Positions 1-8,250 of a stretch of 22,169 bases of DNA are shown here, in pieces. The notes below the pieces were generated by a model. The model made no database searches and had not been told where the DNA came from. It saw nothing but the letters and a program-made list of their open reading frames with translations. This DNA is from CAWHOW01 sp050013795 (GTDB taxonomy: Bacteria > Bacteroidota > Bacteroidia > Bacteroidales > CG2-30-32-10). Position 1 is the stretch's first letter, and each line of letters begins with the position of its first letter. A program made the position numbers and the translations under genes. The stretch lies in NCBI GenBank assembly GCA_050013795.1, contig JBEKEO010000029.1, positions 1 through 22,169 of the forward strand. Reading direction: 5' to 3'.

Positions 1-1000
1 AATACTGCTAACGGTTATAGTGCACTTCATTCAAATACCACGGCCAGCCAAAATACCGCACTAGGTAATAACGCATTATATACACAATCGTTTAATAATA
101 GCGGCACAGCATGGAACAGCGATAATGTGGCAATAGGATACAATGCATTATATTATAACCAACCCACAACAACAACTAATGGCTATGAAAATACAGCCAT
201 AGGTGATTATGCACTTCAAGCCAACACTACAGGCTCCCTGAACACTGCTAGCGGATATGATGCGTTATATAGCAACTCAACAGGTATTGATAATGTAGCC
301 AGCGGTGCGTTTGCACTCTTAGCTAATACCACAGGAGGTTCTAATACAGCCAATGGATACGAGGCACTTCATGCCAACACTTCAGGAAACTATAATACTG
401 CCAATGGTTTTCAGTCATTAATGTTCAATACGTCAGGATCCAACAATTTGGCTGATGGAAGCTTTTCGATGTGGCACAATACTACCGGTCATGATAATAC
501 ATCTGTTGGATACTATTCGCTTTTTAATAATAATACTGCAAGCCAAAATACAGCAATAGGTAATGGAGCATTATCTACACAATCGTATAATAATAGCGGC
601 ACTGCATGGAACAGTGAAAACGTGGCTGTAGGATACAATGCGCTTTATACCAACCAGCCAACTTCTGTAAGTAACGGTAATCAAAATACTGCAATAGGAA
701 ATAATACGCTTTATTTAAACACTATAGGCAACGTAAATACAGCCATAGGATATAATGCACTTTATTCCAACACAACTGGAATGCAAAATTCCGCTATGGG
801 ATACTATGCACTTTTGGCTAATAACACAGGATGGGGAAATGCCGCCGTTGGATATAACGCACTTACTAACAATACATCAGGATACCTCAATACCGCCATA
901 GGACAGTGGGCGCTTTCTACCAACACCACAGGATACGATAATACTGCTGTGGGTTATTTAGCCGATGTTTCAGGAAGCGGGTTAACCAATGCCACAGCTA
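1..1000 (+). repeat. 51-bp (17-residue) tandem repeats of the TMF shaft
   Basis: Direct in-frame repeats encode units such as NTAIGDYALQANTTGSL, NTASGYDALYSNSTGID and NTAIGYNALYSNTTGMQ. Each unit is 17 residues and begins with Asn at the same phase. A longer three-unit block of 17+24+22 residues occurs at 1-189 and again at 496-684, marked by NNSGTAWNS and NQPT. The pattern fits a left-handed beta-roll or beta-helix shaft, but the fold is inferred. Confidence 0.85.
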
Positions 1001-1491
1001 TAGGTAATGGCGCTACTGCTACAGCTAGCAATCAGGTAAGGATTGGGAATGGAAGCGTTAGCGGGCTGTTTTTTGGCACTGCCAGTAATTTATCAACCAC
1101 AGCTTCTGCTGCAAATATGTTTTACAACACCTCAACAGGAGAAATTCAACGCTCAACTTCTTCTAAAAGATACAAAAAAGATATTGTCAACCTGGAAATC
1201 AATACTTCAAAGATTTATGATTTAAGGCCAGTTTCATTTACTGCAATCTCTGATAATACACGCCATTTTGGTTTGATAGCTGAAGAAGTTGCAGATATCA
1301 TACCGGAGCTTGTGGAATGGGCAAGAGAAAAAGATGTAATTAAAGGAAGCACATCAGAAAAGTTAATCCCTGATGCTATTCAATATCCGATACTTTCAGT
1401 ACTTTTATTAAAAGAAGTTCAGAAACAGCATGCAATAATTGAAGATCTGCAAAAACAGATTAATGAATTAAAAGCGATGATTAAGAAATAA
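1..1491 (+). CDS. TMF-repeat secreted fibre protein with C-terminal S74 chaperone domain (5' end outside window)
   Basis: The reading frame is open from base 1, so the N-terminus, probably including a signal peptide, lies upstream; the GTG at 127 is only an internal codon. Residues encoded by about 1-1000 are tandem 17-residue repeats of the form NTAIGxxALxxNTTGxx, as in bacterial TMF-family proteins and trimeric fibre shafts. From about 1150 comes a peptidase S74 (endosialidase-type) intramolecular chaperone: SSKRYKKDI has a Ser (codon 1159) and a Lys (codon 1174) five residues apart, the spacing of the known autocleavage dyad, followed by LRPVSFTAI and FGLIAEEVADIIPELV. The last 30 residues form a heptad-rich coiled coil. 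Known S74 domains trimerise beta-helical fibres and then cleave themselves off, so this protein is inferred to be a trimeric surface or released fibre. The partner or ligand is unknown. It is 18 bp upstream of the next repeat protein, so an operon is likely. Confidence 0.85.
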   Translation, partial: NTANGYSALHSNTTASQNTALGNNALYTQSFNNSGTAWNSDNVAIGYNALYYNQPTTTTNGYENTAIGDYALQANTTGSLNTASGYDALYSNSTGIDNVASGAFALLANTTGGSNTANGYEALHANTSGNYNTANGFQSLMFNTSGSNNLADGSFSMWHNTTGHDNTSVGYYSLFNNNTASQNTAIGNGALSTQSYNNSGTAWNSENVAVGYNALYTNQPTSVSNGNQNTAIGNNTLYLNTIGNVNTAIGYNALYSNTTGMQNSAMGYYALLANNTGWGNAAVGYNALTNNTSGYLNTAIGQWALSTNTTGYDNTAVGYLADVSGSGLTNATAIGNGATATASNQVRIGNGSVSGLFFGTASNLSTTASAANMFYNTSTGEIQRSTSSKRYKKDIVNLEINTSKIYDLRPVSFTAISDNTRHFGLIAEEVADIIPELVEWAREKDVIKGSTSEKLIPDAIQYPILSVLLLKEVQKQHAIIEDLQKQINELKAMIKK

Positions 1492-1509
1492 AACTTTAAA
1501 AACACAGCT

Positions 1510-3465
1510 ATGAAAAAAGCAATTATTAAATCAGCGGTTATCTTACTGATTACCGTTTACTATTCACTGATCACCGCATACTCGCAGGTGCCACAGGCAT
1601 TCAATTACCAGGCAGTAGTACGAGATGCTTCAGGAAACCCGATAACAAATCATAACATCGGGGTTAAATTTATCATTCATCGTGGTTCAGCAACGGGAAA
1701 TGTTTCTTATACCGAAATATTCAATCCCGATCCTGTAACCAATCAATTCGGATTGCTGACTGTCGCAATAGGTACAGGAATTGCATTATCAAGCGAATTT
1801 GATACCATCGCATGGAAAAGCGGAAATTACTGGCTGGAAGCGCTTATAGATCCCACGGGAGCCACAAGTTATACATCTATGGGGACATCGCAATTGCTTA
1901 CGGTTCCTTATGCCATGTATGCAGCCAATGCCGGGGTGCCGGGAGTTACAGGAGCTACTGGTGCAACAGGAGCCACTGGTAATAATGGTGCTGCGGGTTC
2001 AACAGGAGCAACCGGTCCGGTAGGTTGCACTTCGGCAAATTATATTTTGAAATCAGATGGAACCTCTGCTGAATGTACAGCCGCTCCTATATATGAAAGT
2101 GCAGGCGGTCTTGTGGGCATAGGAACAACAACCCCAAGTGCAGCATTGGAGGTAGATGGCAGTGGTGGTAATAATGCAGTAGATGGTGTTACAACCGGCA
2201 CAGGTGGTGCAGGTTTTTTCCTTATAAGCAATTCCTCAAGTTCAAATAATGCGGTAGCGGGTGAAACAAACGGTAGTGGCAATGCGATATATGGTTATAC
2301 AAGTGGCAGTGGAAATGCAGTGGAAGGTGGTACAAATGGCATAGGTACTGCCGGCTATTTTCATATAAACAATGCCTCAAATGATAGTGCTGTAGTGGAG
2401 GGTATTACAACTGGCACAGGTACTGCCGGCTATTTCAAAATAAATAATGTCTCAAATTCAAATGTAGCGGTGTATGGCATTACAAATGGGAGTGGCAATG
2501 CGGTGTGGGGTAATACAAGTGGAATGGGCAATGCGGTGGAAGGTATTACAAGTGGCACAGGTATGGCTGGCGCCTTTTCTATTAACAATGCCTCAAATTC
2601 AAGTAATGTGGTGTATGGTCATACAACTGGCACAGGTAATGCCGGCTTATTCCAAATAAACAATGCTTCAAATAATAATAATGCTGTGGAAGGTACTACA
2701 AATGGCACTGGAATTGGCGTGTATGGTCTTGCAACTGGCAGTGGCGCTGCGGTGGAAGGTTTTGCAACTGGCACAGGTAATGCCGGCTATTTCAATATAA
2801 GCAGTGCCTCAAATTCAAGTACTGCATTGTATAGTAATACAAATGGCACAGGTTGTGCCGGCTATTTCTATATAAGTAATGTTTCAAGTACAAATGATGC
2901 GGTGTATGCTTATACAGGCGGCACAGGTTATGCAGGCTATTTCACTGGGAAAGTTAATATAACAGGTGCAATGTCTGCTGGTTCAAAATCTTTTTTAATT
3001 GATCATCCTTTAGACCCTTTAAATAAAACACTGCGTCATAATTGTGTTGAATCGCCTGAGAACCTTTGTCTTTACAGGGGAAAAGTAATGTTAGACGGCG
3101 AGGGTAAAGCAACAGTAAAAATGCCTGATTATTTTACCGCCCTGACAAAAGCCAGCGAAGCTACGGTAAATCTCACCCCTGTTGGCAAAAAGTGGTTTGG
3201 TACTAGTTGCGAATGGAATTCTACTTATACCGAATTTTCCGTTTACGGTGACCCGAATAAAGAAGTTTATTATACTGTTTTAGCAGACCGAAACGACCCC
3301 GTAATGAAAAAACTTTATAAACCCGTGGAAGAAGATAAAGGCGCAGGCAATATATGCAACAAGGGTGAATTATTGTATCCCGAAGCCTATGGCTATCCGA
3401 AAGAAATGGGCAAGGATTATAAAAAGATGAAGGAACAGGAACAGAAGGCTGTGCAAAACAAATGA
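1510..3465 (+). CDS. secreted modular repeat protein: conserved N-terminal domain, collagen-like stalk, Gly-rich repeats, IDHPLDP C-terminal module
   Basis: The protein has 651 residues. Residues 1-25 are a signal peptide with its core in ILLITVYYSLITAYS and Gln26 after the cleavage site. Residues 27-142 are the VPQAFNYQAVVRD domain found at the start of many secreted Bacteroidota repeat proteins. A short Gly-X-Thr collagen-like run follows at about 143-172, then a GIGTTTPSAALEVDG linker. Residues about 215-490 alternate 11-residue units (AVxGxTxGSGN) and units of about 25 residues that add AGYFxINNASN. From residue 493 comes a conserved C-terminal module, KSFLIDHPLDP, ending in a charged Lys/Glu-rich tail. 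I recognise that module as a recurring C-terminal domain of secreted and tail-fibre-like proteins but know no reaction for it. The role is inferred as a surface or extracellular fibre. The ATG at 1510 gives the signal peptide directly. No S74 or type IX sorting domain is seen. Confidence 0.8.
   Translation: MKKAIIKSAVILLITVYYSLITAYSQVPQAFNYQAVVRDASGNPITNHNIGVKFIIHRGSATGNVSYTEIFNPDPVTNQFGLLTVAIGTGIALSSEFDTIAWKSGNYWLEALIDPTGATSYTSMGTSQLLTVPYAMYAANAGVPGVTGATGATGATGNNGAAGSTGATGPVGCTSANYILKSDGTSAECTAAPIYESAGGLVGIGTTTPSAALEVDGSGGNNAVDGVTTGTGGAGFFLISNSSSSNNAVAGETNGSGNAIYGYTSGSGNAVEGGTNGIGTAGYFHINNASNDSAVVEGITTGTGTAGYFKINNVSNSNVAVYGITNGSGNAVWGNTSGMGNAVEGITSGTGMAGAFSINNASNSSNVVYGHTTGTGNAGLFQINNASNNNNAVEGTTNGTGIGVYGLATGSGAAVEGFATGTGNAGYFNISSASNSSTALYSNTNGTGCAGYFYISNVSSTNDAVYAYTGGTGYAGYFTGKVNITGAMSAGSKSFLIDHPLDPLNKTLRHNCVESPENLCLYRGKVMLDGEGKATVKMPDYFTALTKASEATVNLTPVGKKWFGTSCEWNSTYTEFSVYGDPNKEVYYTVLADRNDPVMKKLYKPVEEDKGAGNICNKGELLYPEAYGYPKEMGKDYKKMKEQEQKAVQNK
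2160..2950 (+). repeat. glycine-rich tandem repeats, 33-bp short units and about 75-bp long units
   Basis: Within the second repeat protein, short units such as AIYGYTSGSGN and AVWGNTSGMGN (11 residues) alternate with long units that append a segment like AGYFHINNASNDS. At least 13 units can be traced. The short unit is the first half of the long unit, so the array probably grew by duplication and internal deletion. Confidence 0.7.
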
Positions 3466-3481
3466 AGAATAAAGAATAAAA

Positions 3482-3502
3482 CAGTAGGCAGGAAGCAGTC
3501 AG
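3482..3502 (+). repeat. intergenic heptanucleotide repeat (three imperfect units)
   Basis: The 89-bp spacer between the second and third repeat-protein genes holds CAGTAGG CAGGAAG CAGTCAG. It belongs to the same heptamer family, in opposite orientation, as the repeat that encodes the next gene's signal peptide. No promoter or terminator is convincing in the rest of this AT-rich spacer. Confidence 0.6.
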
Positions 3503-3554
3503 TAAGATTGAACTTTAAACAATAAAGCAATTAATCAATATAACATATAAAACT

Positions 3555-6176
3555 ATGAAAACAAGAATCACAAAACTATCAGTACTTTTACTGCTTACTG
3601 CCTACTGCATACTGCCTACTGCTTATGCACAAGTGCCACAGGCATTCAATTACCAGGCAGTAGTTCGCGATGCATTAGGTAATCCGATAGCAAGCCATAA
3701 CATCGGGGTTAAACTTATTATTCACCGTGGTTCAGCAACGGGAAATATTTCTTATACCGAAATATTCAATCCCGACCCTGTAACCAATCAATTCGGATTG
3801 CTGACTGTAGCAATAGGTACAGGAATTGCATTATCAAGCGAATTTGATACCATCGCATGGAAAAGCGGAAATTACTGGATGGAAGTGCTGATAGATCCAA
3901 CGGGAGCCACAAGTTATACATCTATGGGAACCTCGCAGTTGTTAACCGTTCCCTATGCTATGTATGCTGCTAATGCCGGAACGGGTGGAGCAACAGGAGC
4001 AACCGGTCCGACAGGAGTAAATGGTAATAATGGAGCAACAGGCCCTACTGGCTCTGCCGGAAGTAATGGTGCAACCGGAGCTACTGGGCCAACCGGCACT
4101 ACAGGTTCGTCTGGAACAAACGGAAGTAATGGAGTTACTGGCGCAACAGGTTCAACAGGTACAGCAGGAGCTACAGGTGTTACTGGAATCACTGGCTCAA
4201 CAGGAGCAGATGGTGCTTTACATGCCTGGGGATTACATGGAAATTCCGGAACTGTTGACGGAACGAATTTCATTGGCACAACCGATAACGTACCCTTTAA
4301 TATAATGATAAATAATCAAAAGGCAGGCAGAATAGATACTAATGGTTCAACTTTTCTAGGATATGAGTCTGGTAAAAATGATGAAAATGACGTTTATAAT
4401 ACAGGTATAGGTTTTCAGGCACTTTATTCCAATTCGTTAGGACAGTTTAACACAGCCATCGGACTCCAAGCTCTCTATTCCAATACATCAAACTGGAATA
4501 CTGCCGTTGGCCCTACAGCGCTATTTTCTAACTTGACAGGAGAAGAGAATACTGCTATTGGGGGTGAAGCACTTTATAACAACACTATTGGAATTAATAA
4601 TACTGCAACTGGAATAGATGCGCTTTATGCAAATACCACGGCAAGCTATAATACCGCTTTAGGTTATTATGCTTTACGAAACCAATCGTTTGATAATTTC
4701 GGAACAGAATGGAACAGCGATAATGTAGCTATAGGATCCATGGCATTATTTTTCAACCAGCCAACTTCTACATCTAATGGTGTTCAAAATACAGCTATAG
4801 GAGATTATGCACTTTATTATAATACAACAGGATATGGTAATACTGCTGTTGGATATGGTGCGCTTCCCAATAACAGCAACTTTGTAGGGAGCCTGAATAC
4901 AGCAATTGGCTATGGCGCAGATATTACAGGTTCTGGATTATCCAACGCAACAGCTATTGGGGCTTATGCGGTTGCAGGCGAAAGCAATGCTGTGGTAATC
5001 GGAAGTATTAATGGCTGGAATGGTGCAACAAATGATGCAAATGTCGGCATCGGAACAATATATCCTGCTGCAAAACTTGAAGTGGATGGCGCTACAGGCA
5101 CTACCCTGAAAGTTGTTGATGGTAATCAGGGAACGGGGAAAGTATTGGGAGACGATGGTAGCGGAACAGGAGTAGTAAAATGGATAAGTACTTCAAGTTT
5201 GGTCGGACCAACTGGCGCAACAGGAGCTACTGGTACTGGATTAACCGGCAACACTGGGCCAACAGGTGCAACAGGTTCACAAGGTAATGTTGGTGCAACT
5301 GGACCAACTGGCGCACAAGGACCAACAAATATCCCGCTTTTCAGATGGCTGCCATTGAGTATGACAACTTACACCGGAACCGGAAACGCTCCGCGGGGTA
5401 TTGCCTTTGACGGGACCAATATGTGGACAGCCAACTGGGGTGGTAACAGCGTGACAATGGTGACACCCAATGGAACAATGACAACCTATACTGGAACTGG
5501 AACTAATCCGGCAGCTATTGCCTTTGACGGGACCAATATGTGGACAGCTAACTATGGTAATAACAGTGTAACAAAAATAACATCTTCAGGCGCTATGACT
5601 ACGTATACCGGAACAGGAACTCAACCTATAGCTATTGCCTTTGACGGGACCAATATGTGGACAGCCAACTATGGTAATAACAGTGTAACCAAGATAACCC
5701 CTGCGGGTGCTATGACAACATACACCGGAACCGGAACATACCCAGAAGGGATAGCCTTTGACGGGACCAATATGTGGGTAGCATGTAATAGTGGCATAAC
5801 CAAGGTAACATCCTCAGGTGGTATGACCACTTACGGTGGTGGCAATGGGAACGGTATTGCCTTTGACGGAACAAATATGTGGGCAACAAACCCCGGCACC
5901 AGCGGTGTAACAAAAATAACACCTACCGGTGGTTTGACCACTTACACCGGAACCGGAAGCTTCCCGGAAGAAATAGCCTTTGACGGGACCAATATGTGGA
6001 CAACAAACACAGGCACTACAAGTGTGACAAAAGTAACCTCTTCGGGTGGTATGACCACTTATACAGGAACCGGAAATGGCCCATCAGGGATAGCCTTTGA
6101 CGGGACGAATATGTGGATAACAAACGAGAGTGATAATAGTGTGACAAAAATAACATTGAATATCGCCGGACATTAA
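3555..6176 (+). CDS. secreted modular protein: conserved N-terminal domain, collagen-like stalk, TMF repeats, second collagen-like segment, seven-bladed beta-propeller
   Basis: The protein has 873 residues. Signal peptide 1-25 (core LLLLTAYCILPTAYA) is followed by the VPQAFNYQAVVRD domain at 27-142, differing from the preceding gene's at 7 of 116 positions. A collagen-like Gly-X-X run rich in GATG and GPTG spans about 143-221. The GLHGNSGTVDGTNFIGTTDN linker and TMF repeats (NTAIGxxALYSN) cover about 225-485. VGIGTIYPAAKLEVDG begins near residue 497, and a second collagen-like run covers about 551-593. The end, 603-873, is seven repeats of 37-39 residues, each with AFDGTNMW, which I read as one complete seven-bladed beta-propeller. 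Many relatives with this head end in S74, so a propeller here is an unusual substitution. It is inferred to be an exported fibre displaying a propeller head; the ligand is unknown. No enzyme motif and no sorting domain are evident. Confidence 0.82.
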   Translation: MKTRITKLSVLLLLTAYCILPTAYAQVPQAFNYQAVVRDALGNPIASHNIGVKLIIHRGSATGNISYTEIFNPDPVTNQFGLLTVAIGTGIALSSEFDTIAWKSGNYWMEVLIDPTGATSYTSMGTSQLLTVPYAMYAANAGTGGATGATGPTGVNGNNGATGPTGSAGSNGATGATGPTGTTGSSGTNGSNGVTGATGSTGTAGATGVTGITGSTGADGALHAWGLHGNSGTVDGTNFIGTTDNVPFNIMINNQKAGRIDTNGSTFLGYESGKNDENDVYNTGIGFQALYSNSLGQFNTAIGLQALYSNTSNWNTAVGPTALFSNLTGEENTAIGGEALYNNTIGINNTATGIDALYANTTASYNTALGYYALRNQSFDNFGTEWNSDNVAIGSMALFFNQPTSTSNGVQNTAIGDYALYYNTTGYGNTAVGYGALPNNSNFVGSLNTAIGYGADITGSGLSNATAIGAYAVAGESNAVVIGSINGWNGATNDANVGIGTIYPAAKLEVDGATGTTLKVVDGNQGTGKVLGDDGSGTGVVKWISTSSLVGPTGATGATGTGLTGNTGPTGATGSQGNVGATGPTGAQGPTNIPLFRWLPLSMTTYTGTGNAPRGIAFDGTNMWTANWGGNSVTMVTPNGTMTTYTGTGTNPAAIAFDGTNMWTANYGNNSVTKITSSGAMTTYTGTGTQPIAIAFDGTNMWTANYGNNSVTKITPAGAMTTYTGTGTYPEGIAFDGTNMWVACNSGITKVTSSGGMTTYGGGNGNGIAFDGTNMWATNPGTSGVTKITPTGGLTTYTGTGSFPEEIAFDGTNMWTTNTGTTSVTKVTSSGGMTTYTGTGNGPSGIAFDGTNMWITNESDNSVTKITLNIAGH
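3591..3625 (+). repeat. five tandem 7-bp repeats (CTGCNTA) encoding the signal-peptide core
   Basis: Five exact-length heptamers of pattern CTGCNTA run head to tail, differing only at position 5 (T, C, A, C, T). They sit inside the coding sequence and encode the hydrophobic core LTAYCILPTAY of the signal peptide. Because 7 is not a multiple of 3, the encoded peptide repeats every seven residues. Confidence 0.85.
4398..5010 (+). repeat. TMF-type 17-residue repeats, with a third copy of the 63-residue block
   Basis: The units begin at NTGIGFQALYSN and continue through NTAIGYGADITGSG. The 17+24+22-residue block seen twice in the first gene recurs at 4599-4787, marked by NQSFDNFGTEWNSD and NQPTSTSNG. 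Confidence 0.75.
5361..6173 (+). repeat. seven 111-117-bp repeats encoding beta-propeller blades
   Basis: Seven in-frame units each start with MTTYTGTG or a variant and contain AFDGTNMW, then a SVTKIT strand. Blades four and five are two residues short. A 24-base core starting GCCTTTGACGGGACC is unchanged in blades 1, 2, 3, 4 and 6. The others carry one or two substitutions, so amplification or homogenisation is recent. Confidence 0.85.
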
Positions 6177-6248
6177 AAAAGTGTGGCGGAAGGATTTGAA
6201 TAAGTAAGCAGGGAATAAACCGGCATCCTGGCCCTACCCTAATTATGA

Positions 6249-6276
6249 AGTCAGCAGTTGGCAGTCAACAGTCGGC
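6249..6276 (+). repeat. intergenic heptanucleotide repeat (four imperfect units)
   Basis: AGTCAGC AGTTGGC AGTCAAC AGTCGGC run in tandem in the 139-bp spacer between the convergent propeller gene and TPR gene. This is the heptamer family also seen at 3482 and 3591. A 7-bp inverted repeat (CGGAAAT/ATTTCCG) at 6310-6325 covers the TPR gene's stop codon; it has no T-tract and I do not call it a terminator. Confidence 0.65.
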
Positions 6277-6315
6277 AAAGAATGGGAATTGAAGACTGCC
6301 GCCTGAAGACGGAAA

Positions 6316-8238
6316 TCAATTTCCGTTACAGTTCTTCTTAATAATAGAGAAAGCATCTTTAATGCCCAGTTCGCCAGCTTTGCTAAAGTTTTCGCAGGCT
6401 GCCTGCTTCAGGTTTAGATAATACAGCAGGAATCCGTTGTTAAAGTAGGCGTCGGCAAATTCGGGGTTTTGCTTGATGGCTTGTTCGTAATCGAAGTTGG
6501 CGCCATAAAAGTCGTTCAGCAGGCACTTCACATAAGCACGGTTATACAGGGCAAAATAAAAGCCGGGCTCAAGCTGCAGGGTTTTCATAAAATCTGCTAA
6601 TGCCGCTTTGCATTTATCTTTCCTTTCTTTTTCTAGCTTTTCCCGCTGAGGATTGGTAATAATATACTGGTCGCTGCCGGTATTGTTTTCCGCTTCAAGT
6701 TCACGGCAGGTGTTGATACCACGGGCAAATATGGCAATAACATTAAGGCTGTCGGAGAAAATGATTTTGTCGAATAACTCTTTGGCTTCTTTAAGTAACC
6801 GCATATCCGATTTATAAATTGCCAGCACTAATAGCGATTGAGGAGAGTTATCATTTGCCTGTTTAACGGTTTGCATAAGGCTTGAATCTTTATTGAACGA
6901 AGTCTTGTTTTTAAGGCAAAGGTTCAACCGGTTCTTAAAGTTATAGTCCTCCAGCAATAGTGAAAAATCCCTGATGCTGTAGTTGGCGCTGTCTTTTTCG
7001 GTGATATAAAAAATAGGGAGAAAGTTGTTGTTGGCATTGTCGGGCTTGATGTCCGAAGTGTTATGAAAATCGGCGTTCAGGTGGTTAAGCTTGTTGAGCA
7101 ACAGCGAATCCTTATTGAACTGCAGGCTGTCGCTGCTATGGAAGATATCGCTCATCAGCTTGCCTACTTCAATATCTTTCTGTGCGCCTTTAAAATCTTT
7201 CAGCAGCGTCTTGACCTGCGAACGGTAATAGTAGGCTTCCATAAAATAAGGATACAATGAAATAACTTTATCGTAATCGGCTATCGCTCCCTTATAATCC
7301 TCCACCCCCTGTTTAAGTTTGGCGCGGTTAAAGAGGGCTTCTATATTGTTAGGGTTAAGAAGTATCACCTTGTTAAAATCCGAAATAGCCATGGCATAGT
7401 TCCTCTGGTTGGCATACAACACCGCACGACCAAAATACGCATAGGAATTGCGGGGCTCATAATGGATCACCTTATTATAATCCTCCATTGCTTTAGCTGT
7501 ATCATTCAGCTTTACGTCAACATCGGCAAGGCTGTAATACGCCAAAGTACTGGTTGAATCTATTTTTAAAGCGAGGTTGTAATCGTCAACGGCTTCCTGT
7601 ATCAGTGACATTTTGAATTTTGTCATTCCGCGCAGGGCAATGGCATCAACATTCTTCGGATTGATCTTTACAACGGCATCATAATCGCCGACTGCATCTT
7701 TGTAATCGGAAATAGCGTCTTCGGCCTGGGCTTTGCACAAAAACACATCTTCGCCTAATGATTTAAGTTCGAACGCTTTTTTGCAATCGCTGATGGCCTC
7801 TTTGAATTTGTTGCTGGCGAGATAAATATATGCCCGCTCGATATACAGTTCGGGATTATTAATGTTTTTATCAATGACTTTATTGATATCATCGATAGCT
7901 TCCTGATACTTCCCAAGCCTGTACCTTGTCAGCGAACGATAATGATAGGCTTCATAAAATAAATATCCATATTTAGAAACAGCCAGCGTAAAATCTTCCT
8001 CGGCGCCATAATTATCAAGCAAAAAATATTTGCACATTCCCCTGTAAAAAAACACTTCGCAATTTTCGGGCTGAACAACCAGGCACTTATTAAGCTTTGT
8101 AATGGCTTCAAAATAGTCATGCTTGTCAATATCTGCTTTGGCGTTTGCAATAAAGGCATCAAAATTGTATTGTGCAAAAACAGGTGTTGCAAAAAGAATG
8201 GAGAATGAAAATAATATTTTAAACAGAAAGTTTTTCAC
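6316..8238 (-). CDS. secreted tetratricopeptide-repeat (TPR) protein
   Basis: From the GTG at 8238 the protein is 640 residues: signal peptide KNFLFKILFSFSILFATPVFA, then about ten TPR units to roughly residue 365. These show the usual A-x-x-D(F/Y)-K-A-I-x-x-P pattern, for example AISDFNKVILLNPNN and AIADYDKVISLYP. A non-TPR linker of about 110 residues follows, then further TPR-like helices to the end. TPRs are protein-binding scaffolds; the partner cannot be read from sequence. No ATG lies near the N-terminus: the open frame reaches a TTG at 8253, but the GTG gives a clean Lys-led signal peptide, and a -7-like TATTTTTG lies between the two, so I chose GTG. It is convergent with the propeller gene and divergent from the 8402 gene. 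It is probably periplasmic; no lipobox Cys is seen. Confidence 0.85.
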   Translation of the reverse strand: MKNFLFKILFSFSILFATPVFAQYNFDAFIANAKADIDKHDYFEAITKLNKCLVVQPENCEVFFYRGMCKYFLLDNYGAEEDFTLAVSKYGYLFYEAYHYRSLTRYRLGKYQEAIDDINKVIDKNINNPELYIERAYIYLASNKFKEAISDCKKAFELKSLGEDVFLCKAQAEDAISDYKDAVGDYDAVVKINPKNVDAIALRGMTKFKMSLIQEAVDDYNLALKIDSTSTLAYYSLADVDVKLNDTAKAMEDYNKVIHYEPRNSYAYFGRAVLYANQRNYAMAISDFNKVILLNPNNIEALFNRAKLKQGVEDYKGAIADYDKVISLYPYFMEAYYYRSQVKTLLKDFKGAQKDIEVGKLMSDIFHSSDSLQFNKDSLLLNKLNHLNADFHNTSDIKPDNANNNFLPIFYITEKDSANYSIRDFSLLLEDYNFKNRLNLCLKNKTSFNKDSSLMQTVKQANDNSPQSLLVLAIYKSDMRLLKEAKELFDKIIFSDSLNVIAIFARGINTCRELEAENNTGSDQYIITNPQREKLEKERKDKCKAALADFMKTLQLEPGFYFALYNRAYVKCLLNDFYGANFDYEQAIKQNPEFADAYFNNGFLLYYLNLKQAACENFSKAGELGIKDAFSIIKKNCNGN

Positions 8239-8242
8239 TGCG

Positions 8243-8250
8243 CAAAAATA
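8243..8250 (-). promoter_or_regulatory. -7 promoter element TATTTTTG for the TPR gene
   Basis: The - strand reads TATTTTTG, a match to the Bacteroidota -7 consensus TAnnTTTG, four bases before the GTG start. If it is used, the mRNA would be nearly leaderless. No convincing -33 TTTG is at the expected distance. Confidence 0.4.

Noticed and set aside
2040..2282. 80-codon - strand open frame across the glycine-rich repeats
   Set aside because: Shadow of low-complexity coding sequence, with no start context and no recognisable protein features.
3953..4279. 108-codon proline/valine-rich open frame on the - strand
   Set aside because: It is the exact mirror of the collagen-like Gly-Ala-Thr repeats of the + strand gene; repeats of GGA/ACA-type codons leave the opposite strand open.
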